DNA of 64,000 nt from Primulina eburnea (taxonomy: Eukaryota; Streptophyta; Magnoliopsida; Lamiales; Gesneriaceae): contig NC_133116.1 of assembly GCF_022965805.1 (NCBI RefSeq), forward strand, positions 6,964,601 through 7,028,600. Reading direction: 5' to 3'. Of the stretch, positions 1 through 12,585 are shown one piece after another. The translations under genes and the position numbers were made by a program. Under the pieces are notes generated by a model. It searched no databases, was not told the DNA's origin, and saw only the letters and a list, made by a program, of their open reading frames with translations. How positions within the stretch are numbered: position 1 is the stretch's first letter; every line of letters begins with the position of its first letter.

Positions 1-2581
1 CTCTTATTTGGGCAGATGTAATTTTAAATCCAAATCCCATTTTTTTTAAAGCATATATATCCAAAATCGCAAATTTATAAACAAAAATTAGATTTTCGGA
101 CATCTAAACACGTAAAATGTTTATGTTTCGAGTTCAAACATTTTTTCAAGTTACTTATATTTTCTTTCCGTGTTATCATTTGATTTATGTGGAAGTTGGT
201 GAAAAATCTCCAATCAAAACATTTCTTTGGATTCACTCCCTACCCACAAAATTGTGGTACTGTGTCATACAAAATATGGTGCACTTTATGTGAAAATGTG
301 GTACAAAAAAAGTAGCCAGTGACTGAACACAAAAAAAATCGACGATTGGGGACTAAAGACCAATTTCCCGTTGATTTATTCAATGGATTTCTTGAATATG
401 TTCTTCACAATCTAGACTATAAGGCCTGGTTAACTAGCATAGGCGCAGTTTGATTAGTTTGGTACCTATATGCTAGACAAAGTAGAGTGAGGACTTTACT
501 GATTTTTTTAGGAAAACAGGGGTGTAAATGGCTAATATGGTGGAGAACTGGAGACCACTTAAATGAGGTGATATCATCCCTGATCCAACCCCTCGTGTTT
601 TCTAATATTTCAAAGAAGGCCCCACAAAGCTCCACCGTCTCCGCGTATGATATGGTGCACGGCGTGCGCAACACGCACACACACTAGGGCGCCCAAATCT
701 TCATCGGGCCCCACGACCACAATAAAGTCCAAAAGCAATTAAAATTTATTGATGATGGGCCCACATTCATGTGGATCAAGGCCACCGATTTCGAATCGGG
801 GGTGTCAAAAAGTCAGCACGATGAACGGTAGAAGATGACGGATGGTCAGATCTGAAGTAGGAAAGGTTTTTTTTAGACTTTTCACAAGCGAGTTTGATCC
901 GGTTTGCTTTTTTTACGTAAAATAAATAAATATATATTTATACATCAAACAAAAAAAGTATTATTAAATGCAAAAAAAAAAAAAAAATTCTCCCGGTTTA
1001 TTGATCAATCCAATATGTATAGAATTAGAATTTGTGTAAATATCGCATTGTAAATAAAATTAAATATGAATTTAAGTTTTAGTTACATAATTCAAAAGGT
1101 AGAACCATTCTTTTTAATTTTAAAATTAATAATAATAATTAATTTTAAATGACCAAGAAACATTCATCGTATTAAAATTTGATCCATAATATCAGATTTT
1201 ATTGAAAAAATCAAACCAATCCTATGACATTAATTAAAGCTCATTAATTAACAACCTTAATATTTAATTGCAATAACTCATGAATGAAGGCTATAAAATC
1301 GATCCATGTAGTGTTTGTGAATAGTAGTGGTCCACGATTATTTTATGAACTCACGTTTAATTTTGTAAGACGTATATTTTATTTGAGTAATTTAAGAAAA
1401 AAATTTACTTTTTATATCAAAAATATTACTTTTTATGTTAAAAATATTATTTTTTTATTATAATTGATCTGTATCATGAGGAAAGATATGTGAAACTATT
1501 TTACAACGTGATAACGTGATCTGACCTCTATTTAGTCGGTAAATTTGTGAGAAAATAGCGAAAATGGATTTGTAAGATGACTTCGATTGAGTTTTTTTAA
1601 AATTTTATGATCTATCTAATTAATACAAATTCGTTTTTAATGTAACATTTAATTTTTATAACAAAAGTTAGTCACCGGTTAAATATATTAATTTTTATAC
1701 CAAAATTATTACTTATTATTATAAAAATGAGCAAGATTGTTCTGTCTCACGGATATCTCACGGATAAATATCCATAAGACCGTCTTATAAGATACACCTA
1801 CTTTTCGAAATTTATGTCTCATGGTTTCTCCCATCGTTATTTTCTGTTTTTTTTTTTTTTTTGGAATATGATTTCCCATTGTTCAACAGTTGAAAAAATA
1901 CAAAAACTAAATTAAATCATGTTAGATGTTGAACCTTATTTTTTTATTTTACCCAAAATCTATGATGCCTCATTCATTAAAATAAATAAATAAATCTATG
2001 AAGCCTCCAACTATATCTCAATCTAACACGTTCTTAAAAGCTGACAGGATTTGAGGAGTCTTACGAAATAATAATTGAAAAATGACAAATATATATTCAG
2101 GAATATCTTCAAAATTCAATATATAACCCAATATAAAAGTACAAAATTAGATAAAATACAAGACTCGAAGGAGTTGCACTCACATGCAATAAGATTGCAA
2201 TTATTTTGACAAGCCTACATCATCTTCTTTCACAGACAATGAAAGTCGTTCAAAACCCTTACACACACATATGTGTGTGTGTGTGTATTATATTCATGTA
2301 TATCCATACATTTTTGGAGAAATTGCAACTTAATATGTTTTGAGTTTTAGCGTCAATATTTGGTTTTAATTTAGTTGTTGGGATTTTTTATGAATTTTTT
2401 TTTACCAAAAATAACTCACGTCGTCAAATATTATTTGTATGACACCATTATTCTATATTATAGATATCAAAATAAATCTAAATAAAAGCAAAGGAAAAAT
2501 AAAGCAAAATATCCAATATTTCAAAATGAGAAGAAAAAAGTTTGTCATTCCCCTTTTAATTTTGCTTAGATAGCTTCAGTT
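1..2581. other. AT-rich intergenic region
   Basis: I see no gene here. Short open frames around 417-687 overlap on opposite strands and resemble no family I know. A short (CA)n/(TG)n stretch lies at about 2263-2287. Decayed pieces resembling the 182-bp GTGAGACGG repeat family lie at about 1490-1800, where fragments such as GTCTCACGGATA and AAGACCGTCTTATAAGA can be read. Confidence 0.5.
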
Positions 2582-3071
2582 TTACCTTATTTTGAAGCTG
2601 CTCTTAACCTTAAAGACAAAGTTAACCTCCTACGAATACTCGAAGACACAGGTGACTTTATTTATGTTGTATGATTAATTTAGTAATTTACCAAAATATT
2701 CTATAAATTGGTTTATTTCGATTTATCGTTTAACCACTCAAAATTTGTATTAGTGGTTAGTTTTTTTCACCTTTTGTTTCTTCTTATTAAAGTGGTGACA
2801 TGACATGATGATGTATATCGTCGGCATGATGACAAGCATTACTTACATGTCTATACTATGTCATTATTCTGACGAAAAAAGACTAAAAAAAGAAAATTAT
2901 TTAAAAGATATTGACTAAACTTATTTAAAACAACTTATAAGCTCTTATATCTTATAAATTGTTTAATAAGCTTATAATTGTGAGATCATATTTTAAAAAT
3001 AAACTGTTAAAGTATTTGAATGAACTCATTTTAAACAAAAAGAGTATAATACAATGAGTTAAAGTAAGTAG

Positions 3072-3115
<44 letters not shown>

Positions 3116-4168
3116 ATAGTTTTATAGTTTTAATTTAAAAAAAACTATTTTATATTTATATTTAGAAAAATTTATCATTTTAGGAAAAAAAATTAATAAT
3201 ATTTTTAATGTGTATAAGTAAAAAGTTGATTAAAAAATTATAAATAATAATGTATTCGATAAAATCTTAACATTTTTGTTTTCTATATAATAAAAAGAAA
3301 GAACACATTAAAGACAAGATAAAAAGTGATGATTTAAGAAGTGAAAATAAAGTGCATATTTAAGAAGATATACCACAAAGACATTTTGAAGAATTGAAAT
3401 ATTAAAATAAGATTTTTTTTTTAAAAAAAAAGTGAGGTGTCCCAACTTTTTTTAAAACAGGTTATAGCTAGGCTGTCAAAATAAGCTATTTTGATAGTTT
3501 AGTAAATTGTTTGGAATTTTTTTTACTAAACAAATTATAAGAGGTTATAAGCTCTAAAACAACTTATTAATTGTTTTAGAGATTATAAGTTCTACCGAGC
3601 ATCCTCGTATTTAACGAATTTTAAATTTTGACTACTAAGAGACTTTGGAGGCTTCGTCACGAACACGTAAATTTTTACATGATATATGCATAACGAAAGT
3701 TACACACACGGTTACATATTATTTTTGAGATTACAAAACTACTTTCCCCGATTACTTTGATCAGGCCAACTATAAAAAAGAAAGGGGATAGATCTCACAT
3801 TACTTGAGATTCTCGCAACTTTTTTTAAAAAAATAAAATCACGTGAGAACAAAATGTATTTTACGGCGTTGTTACACTCAAAATTCCATAAAATATCTTT
3901 TAATCATTTTAAATTCGAATTCGGATTATTTATCACATATTGCAGGTATTCGACCAGACGACAAGTTTTACGAGGTAGAAGATATTAAGGAAGCCATAAA
4001 GGCTGGAAGTGGTTACGATGCAGCGGTAGAGTGCAATCCAACCCATCGCGCAACACACAGCTGTGCCAGATTTACCTCTGCGTCGATGCTTCCGACATGG
4101 ACTTTGTCCAATGTCCCGTGTTTCCTATAAGGGCGTGCTGTACCTCCATTCAACTTCCAGTCTTCTAG
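2582..4168 (+). pseudogene. S-like RNase T2 pseudogene, only the 3' half remaining
   Basis: Two pieces of an RNase T2 gene are recognisable. The first, 2582-2651, is the end of a third exon (reading YFEAALNLKDKVNLL...) followed by a GT donor. The second, 3946-4168, is the last exon after a TTGCAG acceptor, reading GIRPDDKFYEVEDIKEAIKA. The intron between them is about 1.3 kb and contains an (AT)n tract. Near 4035-4042 the frame breaks: the Cys-rich end (QIYLCVDASDMDFVQC) continues in another frame, which fits loss of about one base, and a stop follows at 4166-4168. The catalytic exons (HGLWP and HEWxKHGTC motifs) are not found upstream. The intact family cleaves RNA in secretory compartments. 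This copy cannot encode an enzyme. It lies about 2 kb upstream of a second RNase T2 gene in the same orientation, which suggests an old tandem duplication. Confidence 0.8.
3074..3111. repeat. (AT)n microsatellite
   Basis: An uninterrupted AT dinucleotide run inside the long intron of the RNase T2 pseudogene. Confidence 0.95.
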
Positions 4169-4688
4169 GACTCAGCTCTTTATGCCATTTTCAAATAGTT
4201 GTCCTGAGGAAGAAGAGGGACGGTGGACCGCGGACGATGAACTAAATATCTTACAAAGGAAAATATGAAAAAAGAAGAATTTTGGAGATGTAACAATTAA
4301 AGCAATTGCTTGAATTTACGCTTCAAATTTTATTAATCACACTCTACCTTATCTTTTTAATTAATTAGATGACTAAAACACCCTCTATTGAACTTATTTA
4401 TGATAATTAGAAATTAATCTTTTTTTTATTTAGAAATATAATAAATTCTTTCTATGTTATCCATATAATCTCATAATATGTTATTATTGTAATTTATTTT
4501 TCATATAATTTCAAAAAAACTAAATATTTTTGTTGGTAGATTATATGATCATAAAATGTAAAAACATTTATTAAATTATAATATGAGAGCATTTATAACT
4601 GAAATTAATAGGTGGGGTTATTTTGGCCATATTATTTAATAAAAAGTTAAAATATAATGAATGTTATAAATAAAAGACTTTAAACTAA

Positions 4689-4870
4689 GGCAAAAATTTA
4701 TGTGAGACGGTCTCACGGGTATTATTTGTGAGACGAATCTCTTATTTGGGTCACCCATAAAAAAATATTACTTTTTATGCTAAGAGTATTACTTTTTATT
4801 GTGAATATGGATATTATTGACCCGTCTCACAGATTATGATCTGTGAGACGATCTCACATGAGACTCACTC
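4689..4870 (+). mobile_element. 182-bp MITE (GTGAGACGG family), copy A
   Basis: The copy starts GGCAAAAATTTATGTGAGAC and ends near GACTCACTC. It carries the subterminal palindrome GTGAGACGGTCTCAC near its left end and a hairpin near the right end. It is flanked by a 9-bp imperfect direct repeat, TTAAACTAA (4680-4688) and TTGAACTAA (4871-4879), read here as a target-site duplication. It is exactly 182 bp, like copies B, C, F and H. It has no coding capacity. Confidence 0.85.
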
Positions 4871-4879
4871 TTGAACTAA

Positions 4880-6167
4880 TCATTGATCATTTGCAACATA
4901 GGGATGTGGTTTGGTGGCCCGCTATTAAGTTGGGTTATGTGAATCGGGCTTTCAGCCAAATTTCTCTAACTCTGTTATCTTTTATCACTGCACTTTCATA
5001 AACTTTTATTTTGGAGTGAAAAAAGGAAAAAAAAAAATTTAAATTCTGGCAAAAATTATAATTTCCGTTCTATATGTTTGTCATTTACGACTTTGATCTT
5101 TTATATTGTGAAAATTTGATCTTAGTCCATATCTTTTTATTTTAGCAATTTTAGTTTTATTTTACGGAGAGTGCTGATATGATTAGCGCATGACAAACAT
5201 GAACAATTGATGTCAGTTCAGAGCTATATCGATGTCACATCAATGCTACATTAAAAAAAGACTAGAATTACGAAAACAAAAAAAAATATAGCTGTCAAAG
5301 ATTGAAATTTGTTAACATAAATAACTAAAATTACAAATAGAAAAATATATATAACTAGAATTGCAATTTTTGATTCGTTAAAGACATATTTTTTAATATA
5401 TTGCATGGAAATTTGTTTAAAAATAATTATATTTTAAATGGAGGGAAAGATGAGTATTATAAATGTAATTTTCATAAAGAAACATATGAGAATTGAGTAA
5501 TGATTTGTAATTCATATATTTATTTTTATTTGTTCAGATAATTGTTAAAAATAAATTTTTTCGTCTGTAGTATACATAATAACCAAAAGTGGAGTAAAGA
5601 AATACTAATACATAAAGCTAATGTGAGACAATTTTTCAGGTCAATTTATGAGACATATATTTAATTGGAGTCTCTTATAAAAAATATTATTTTTTTGTAC
5701 TGAAAGTATTACTTCTTATTGTAAATATGAACAAATTGACTAGTCTCACTAGTAAAGATTCATGAGATCGTCTCACAAGATATCTAATAATAAAATCTCA
5801 AATCTTCAAATTTTAGATTCTCTTACAATAGTCGCAAGAACATCAAAATTTAAGTCTTCATTTGTCGAAAAATAATATAAAATTTTATGATTTCGCAAGA
5901 ACATCAAAATTTAAGTCGTAAGAGAATCTAAAAATTTTCCTTTTGATGATTTACTTATTTATATAGGTTCCATAGAAGACTGGCCGATCAATTACTGGTC
6001 CAGGTTCACTCTCGAAGAAACGTAACGTTTCTATGGATTTTGTTCATATCATTAACATTTAATTTGTTCACAACTTCCTTTCTTCCCATCCATTATACAC
6101 ACACACACACACACACCAATTCATTTTGTTTTCCTGAAGAATAAATTAATGTCAATTTACTTCAAAA
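4880..6167. other. Intergenic region upstream of the RNase T2 gene
   Basis: No gene is seen. A badly decayed copy of the GTGAGACGG repeat family lies at about 5620-5790 (GTGAGAC at the left, GATCGTCTCACAAGA at the right). The last 200 bases before 6168 should hold the promoter and 5' leader of the RNase T2 gene. A TTTATATAGG motif at about 5950 and a (CA)n run at 6098-6116 are visible, but no promoter element can be assigned firmly. Confidence 0.45.
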
Positions 6168-7135
6168 ATGGAGTCGAAATATGACATTTTCATCTTCGTG
6201 AAATTGTTGCTCCTGCAGTCTCTATCTGTCTTAAGCACTGTTGCTCAAGATTTTGATTTTTTCTACTTCGTTCAACAGGTGTGTGTGTGTGTGTGTGTGT
6301 TGTATATATATATAGATTTAGAAGCGATGATTAAAGAAATTAAGGTAATGAATTTCTAGTATATATATTGCAGAGGCCGGGATCGTACTGCGACGCGAAA
6401 AAGAGTTGTTGCTATCCCACAACGGGGAAGCCTTCGACGGATTTTGGTATCCATGGATTATGGCCGAATTACGCGGACGGATCTTACCCTTCAAACTGTG
6501 ATCCAGACGATTCTTATGATCAATCCAATGTAAATCCTAATTTATTCTATACTCGGTCGATTCAAATACTATTGCAGTGACATAGAAAATGCATAACAAA
6601 TTGTGGCAGATTTCAGATTTGATTAGCAGAATGCAACAAGATTGGCCGACACTTGGTTGCCCCAGCAATAGCGGGACATCATTCATTCTGGTCACACGAA
6701 TGGGACAAACATGGGACTTGTTCTGAATCTGTCCTAAACCAACATGCCTATTTCAAATCTGCTCTAAACCTTAAATCTAAATTAGACCTCCTCCAAATTC
6801 TTCAAAGTGCAGGTAATTCATCTACATCAGTTCGATCATTTCTTACGATTAGGCGTAAAATTTATTTCTACAACATATTTTATATTGGTCATTCGCAATA
6901 TGTTTCAGGGATTAATCCAGACGGGGGATTCTACAGTTTCAACAGCATAAGGAATACTCTTACCGATGCAATCGGATACACACCGGGGATAGAGTGCAAT
7001 GTGGATGAAAATGGTAACAGTCAGTTGTATCAGGTTTATATTTGCGTGGACACTTCTGCTTCAAACGTTATCGAGTGTCCGATCTTGCCAAATGCAAGAA
7101 AATGCGTTTCCAGCATCGAGTTCCCGGCGTTTTAG
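6168..7135 (+). pseudogene. S-like RNase T2 gene disrupted by a 4-bp duplication
   Basis: Four exons are seen: 6168-6278, 6374-6529, 6610-6812 and 6909-7135, all with GT-AG borders. Exon 1 encodes a signal peptide (about 27 residues, LLLLQSLSVLSTVAQ) and DFDFFYFVQQ. Exon 2 carries the first catalytic motif, FGIHGLWPN, with its histidine. Exon 3 carries the second, WSHEWDKHGTC, with His, Glu and Lys/His. Exon 4 carries the conserved Cys-rich end and stops at 7133-7135. Family members are secreted or vacuolar RNA-cleaving enzymes, often induced by phosphate starvation, wounding or senescence. Two lesions are visible. ATTC is tandemly doubled at 6681-6688, which shifts the frame immediately before the second catalytic motif. 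The usually invariant Trp after QQ at the exon 1/2 join reads Arg. All other splice phases are consistent, so the lesion is recent, or it is a sequencing error. Confidence 0.85.
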
Positions 7136-10100
7136 CAATCGTTGTAGTAGTCGATTCTACCGTATTTTAGTGGTTGTATCACGTATGGGGAGCAAGTCAA
7201 AATGGCTTTAAAATTTTTAATGAAGTAAAAATATAATTTATTCTTTCGAAATAATTTTGAACTCAGCTTTACAGTTGAGATAATATTGCTTCTTTGCGAT
7301 ATTTATAGTTTTTTTTTCCAATTTATGCGGCGAGGGAAGATGATCAATTTTTTTTATGATTAGAACTTTTGTGAGACGATCTCACGACTTTTTATCGGTT
7401 AGACAAGTTAATCTGATTTATAAGTATCATGAAAAGTAATATTTTTGACATAAAAATGATATTTTTCATGAGCAGGATTTGATCGGAATCTGTCTCACAA
7501 AATTGATATGTGGGATAAATGTCACAAAAGTTTTTATGTTTTTTGGTATGGCAATACTGCATATCTTGAATTCGAGATCTTTCATTAAAGATTATAATTA
7601 AAAAAACGTGTGTGTATCACTCAAATTGCCGTAATGCTATTGCTATTTTGTGCTAAAGATTGAACAAATTTCCACGAAATAAAATAATAAATATGAAGCC
7701 TACATCTACATAACTATGAAAGTGGAGCTTGCCCGGATAGTATATGACAATCTAAAACGACACGATTCTTAACCACAGTCGTGTGTTTCTCAATTTTTCC
7801 CCTTAGGGCATCCGCATCCATAGTCATTAATATATTATTAATCTTCTATATCTTCAAAAAGTGTGGGGTCAACGAGCCACATAATATTATATTAACACTT
7901 TTTCATTATTAATACACATCCACATTCATTTAATATCAACTTTCATTATTTATGGGTCTCACTGTTCACTTATTCATTTTTTTTATTTATATTAGTCAAA
8001 TATCTTTCTAAATTTGTTTAAAAAATTACAATAAATATTATTGAAAATAAATAGTATTATTATTTAAAAAATAACTTAATTTCAATATTGATTAAAATAT
8101 TATTAAAAAAATATAAAAAAAACAGTTGGGCTCTTTGCTATCATTCTTTAAACTTATAAATTATAATTATTTAAAATAACATAATATTATTGATTTATAA
8201 TTAATTAATGTTTAATAGTTTTATTGTTTATTTTACGAGTTTCATTTATTTAAATTTAAAAATTTATTATAAATTTGAATGAAAGCATGCAACATAAGGA
8301 AAAACAGTTGAATAAAATTAAAAACAACATATAAATCAAACATTTTGAAATTTGTAATAAACTGACTTAACTGATTGTTGTACTTTGTCCAAATATACTC
8401 AACTAAGTCGGTACAAATTTGGTTATATACTTGATAGTCACGTAGTTCGGAATTTCTTCGGAGAAATAAACAACTTTTTTAAAAAAAATAATGGATGTAT
8501 GTGTATGTAGTCCATAGAAATATGTGTGTAGTCTATAGGAAAAAAATGGAGTAATAAAGAGGTTTTTTAAAAAATTAAAATAAAAGTTTTCATTTATTTT
8601 TTTGAAAAATAAGGTTTTCAATTTTTAAAATTGAAATAATGGGAAAGAAAAAAAGAATTAAGAGAACGTAAAATATAGAGTTGGATAGTTAATTAAGAGT
8701 ATAAACAATAGTGATTATATTAAAATTTAATTACTGGAATGATTTATTCAAATAGCCAAACCTTTTTGAATTTTTTTATAAAAAAAATTAATGGGGCAGT
8801 GTGTAATGGGATACATCACACTCTACTAACGACCATGTAATGGACACACCATGCGTTTGTGTTTGGCGCGTGTTTTCAGATGATTTTTTGTTTTTAAAAA
8901 AAGTTATGTGACACGACAATCAAGATTAGTAATCTATATATATTCACATTGGTGCATGAATATTAATTGATATTAATAATACCCATTAATGCATAATATT
9001 CATGCACCAATGGGGGTGTGATCTTATTAACACACGTTTCTATCTAAATTTCCCATTTACCTAATATGGCGGAAAATATAATTTTGGTCATAGACATGAC
9101 CATTTTCTCTTTTTAATTGACCAATCATGTTAGTTTTCAAGTTGCCTTTGTAGTCTCGTGAGTTGTTACGTAATACTACACAAGCAATTTTCGATATCAT
9201 CTTATCAATTTTTGATGTCACTTGAACATTCTGATAAAAAAATAACTAAAAGGTGAGAATAAAAATCAACTTCTTAAGGCTAAAACTGCATCTGAAAACC
9301 TACATGACTGAAAATGGGAAATTATCAAGTGAGGAGACCACATCTCTCATGTAAGTAATCCGTCGTTGATAGTTCAAAGGTGGGGGAGTCGAAGCCACAT
9401 TTGATTGAATTTTTTTAAAAAAATTATAACAAAACATTCATAAAATATGGTTTTTATAATTTTTTTAAGATCGAATATTTGTCATTTTACCAATAATTAT
9501 AACTAATGATAATGATATAATTTCATTATTTTAGATCGTATAACAACTCAAACATCACGTGTCAATCGTTCTCGCCACATACAATTATTTATTGCATCTC
9601 AACAATTTATGATCCATTTTTTTTAAAATGAAATCAAGGGCTACTTCGGATTACTAAATCTAAACATTTGAACATAATATTGAGATTGGAAAAAAAGAAA
9701 AAAAAAAAAAGAAAAAGGATAACTTTATACAATAAAGTAATTTTTCCGAATTCGTACACGAGGATTCAATCAAAAGAGTAATTTTAAAAAAGGGTTGGAA
9801 GGTATAAATATTATATTATTTTCATTTCTCTCTCTCAATTTTTTTTCAACTTCATTTTTCTGAAGTCTAATTTGAGGTTTTACCATTGTTAAGTTTGAGT
9901 AGGTCTCTTCATGTGTATTTCACGGTCGACTATTTAATTAAGAAAATGAATTCTTCATATGATTCGACCGAAGTTATTTTACAAATTTTCCCCATTTGTA
10001 TGAAAATAACTTGTGCCATTAAATAATTGATGTGCCCTTTTTGATTATTTTTTATTATCATTTGTGATTTTTTTTCGTGCAATTTTAAGAATGTCATGCA

Positions 10101-10809
10101 ATTTCAGTATCACTTTTTTTTTTATTGAATCGAGTAAATATCTAATTGATTACAAAAAACCTTCGGCAAATATTAATCTCTGAAAAATATTATTATGCGG
10201 CATCTTTGAAAATACAGGAATAAATTATTTCAGAATTTTTAAAATCAGAATCGAAATTTTGTGTATCTTTGAAATTTTTATAAATCAAAACTATCAAAAA
10301 AAATATATTTAGGAACCGATATTTATATCCGGCTTTTATGGCATGAGTTGTCATTTGGTATCCCAATCGATTTAAATAAGATGCATAGAACATACATGAC
10401 CCTTTAATAATTACATACTTTTAAGTTATGTTCGGATCGATTGATTTGATACGATTGATTTCAAATAATCAATTTCAAAATTTTGTCACGTTTAGATTCT
10501 TATAATATTTGAGTGTTTAGTTCTATAATATTTGTGAGTTGTTTGTTTATTTGTATTAAGAAAATGTGTGTTTTTTTTGGAAACACAGTGAGTGGTTGTA
10601 CACTGTAAAATATTATAGTTTTAGAGGTTTTCCACGTAAATCTTGATGTCCATTTCAAATATAATTCACATCTAGTAATGCAATTTCAGTAGGAACTATG
10701 GTGGATTTCAAGAATTGCAGTTATATATAAGATATACATACAAGCACAGAGAATTATATGCTTCGGATCATATCTAACCAATTATTTGTTGCAACACACA
10801 AACTAATTA
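7136..10809. other. Intergenic region with decayed repeats
   Basis: No gene is seen in 3.7 kb. A diverged relative of the GTGAGACGG family lies at about 7365-7515. A long perfect hairpin lies at 8948-9011 (separate entry). A decayed solo LTR related to the TRIM at 46083-46432 lies at about 9461-9610 (GATCGAATATTTGTCATTTT at the left, ACAATTATTTATTGCA near the right). The rest is AT-rich without recognised content. Confidence 0.5.
8948..9011. repeat. Perfect 18-bp inverted repeat (hairpin)
   Basis: Left arm ATTGGTGCATGAATATTA (8948-8965) and right arm TAATATTCATGCACCAAT (8994-9011) are exact complements separated by 28 bases. It may be a very small palindromic MITE. I found no clear target duplication. 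Confidence 0.75.
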
Positions 10810-12585
10810 TTATTCATTAAAGAGTTCACCCCCCTTGCAGTTCAAGTCTATGGCTTCTTGGCTGGAATCGAAATTATCCAAAGATTTGCAATTTAAATCG
10901 ATCAAGAGATCATGCTCATTAGTGTTGGTTCTGCTCCTTTTCTTGCTGCGACATTCATTTGTTGATCCGCCCTTGTCCGTTGGATGCATTTCCATTAGCG
11001 AAAGCTCGACAGAACTTCTCTTCCCTTCGTTAGTTTTTTCACCTTCAACCTCACAATGAGTTTCTTCCATCCTGTCCCAGCTCTCAGAAGATGTTACCGA
11101 GCTTTCGAGCGATGATCTGTTATGTACGAATGGTTTTCTGGAAGCGTTTCTTGGATTATTCAAGCCTTCGCTTTGTGTCAAGAATGAGATCGAGGAACTT
11201 TGACAACCGGAATACTCCACCATTGAAACTAGTTCCGAAAGTTGAGCTTTCGCGTTCTCCACTTCAATGGAACAAGAACTGTATCCTGTAAGCGCTTCTT
11301 GAGCCCTTTTTAGGACCGTTTGTAGGTACTTTCCTTGCGCTTCGATTCTTAGCTGCAAATGTCTTTGCACCTAAAATATTTTAGATACGATCAATTTTAT
11401 TAAGTGGGATGCAGCTTGAATCGGTTTATTAGTAGATATGATACATAGACTGTTCTAACAACGTGTGCAGGAGTCGTTTTCGCCCATCGTGACAGAGGCC
11501 GAGAAATTGTTACTTAGAGAAATTCGCATCAAAGTTCGCTATAAATCTTCAGGAACTTATTATGAGATTTATGGACAATATCTAATAGTACGAAATTTAA
11601 AAAAAAAAGAAATTTTTTTTATATACATTCGAACCATTCGTGGTCATATTTCTCTAAAGAGAAATCGAAGAAGCCATACGGGGATTTTCTCAAGCCTGTT
11701 CATATGGTACTAATTAACTAAGTTAAGTAATTCTATGAGACCATAAGGAATTCAGATCTTTTCACTTCAACTAGGCCCATAGTTTCGGAAACCTTTTTAC
11801 CTCAATTTGTTCATGTAGTTTCCTCTGCACCTCCATTTGCATTTGCAAAGTCTCAGCTATCTGCAAATTTCTGATTAAACACAAGTACACAACCCTTATT
11901 TAGACATTCACTCTTTGTATGTTTCCTCCTCAAAACATTAAAAATCTCGACTTTATTCAAAACTTATTACTCATTAATATGCTGATGCGCACCGTCACAA
12001 ATCATGCCTGTGATCAAATGATCATTTCTCTGAGTTTCATGATGATCTGAATTCAAAACAAGATACAAATCACAATCCATTAATTTTTTTAAAATTGTAT
12101 GATACACTTCACATATATATATATTTCAATGTTGCATACTTTCTTGTTTGATTTGGCGGCAGTTCTGTAACTGCTGACTTCTTCCGAGCCTATATTTCTG
12201 CAGCTCAATGCAACAACTCATTCAAGAACCTTTATCAAGACAAATCGGGAAAGACTGCGGCATGGAAGGACAATAACATTACCTGCAAATGGCTCTTGAG
12301 GTGATACAAAGTGAGTCCATGAATCCCCATCACCCTCATCAAAGATTTTGGTGTAGCCTCTGCATTTCAAAGTATAATTATATCTCTAATATCTAAGTAT
12401 GTGATATATATGGTTATACACAGTGGAAAATAGGGATATCATATGTTTAATTCTGAGCAGTAGAAGAAGCCATATACTCAACTCTCTGCACCACCAAGCT
12501 CGTTGACAGCATCAATGAACCTTTGATTCAATTCTTGAGTCCATTTCAATCTCGGTTTTGCGTCACTTGATAGAACCAAGTTCAT
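10810..12585 (-). CDS. PHL11: MYB-CC (GARP) transcription factor, PHL11-like
   Basis: Six exons on the minus strand: 12585-12483, 12359-12283, 12197-12140, 12046-11971, 11870-11801 and 11370-10810. They give 945 nt and 314 residues, with all phases consistent. Residues about 10-66 form a single MYB/GARP DNA-binding domain ([20 protein letters not shown], then [16 protein letters not shown]). Residues about 108-150 form the MYB-CC coiled coil ([21 protein letters not shown]), in which LHEQIE is characteristic. The domain order and the Ser-rich tail ([12 protein letters not shown]) resemble Arabidopsis PHL11, in the family of PHR1-like regulators of phosphate responses. The C-terminus carries two IDLNCK repeats, which resemble EAR-type repressor motifs. 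The start is the first ATG before the MYB domain. A weak TTATAAGG lies about 130 bp upstream (12713-12720). The family and structure are secure. The exact orthology is inferred. Confidence 0.87.

Noticed and set aside
417..687. Overlapping open frames on both strands near the left end
   Set aside because: No family resemblance, no splice context, and the two strands mirror each other.
7801..7990. TTAGGGCATCCGCATCC, resembling a Tourist MITE left end
   Set aside because: No matching inverted right end or target duplication was found downstream to 9050.
10835..11291. Plus-strand open frames opposite the PHL11-like last exon
   Set aside because: Antisense shadows of a well-supported exon.
11465..11713. 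83-codon open frame in the last intron of the PHL11-like gene, on the opposite strand
   Set aside because: It has somewhat coding-like composition ([17 protein letters not shown]) and I considered a plastid or mitochondrial DNA insert, but could match no organellar gene. It crosses a poly-A run and has no gene context, so it is not called.
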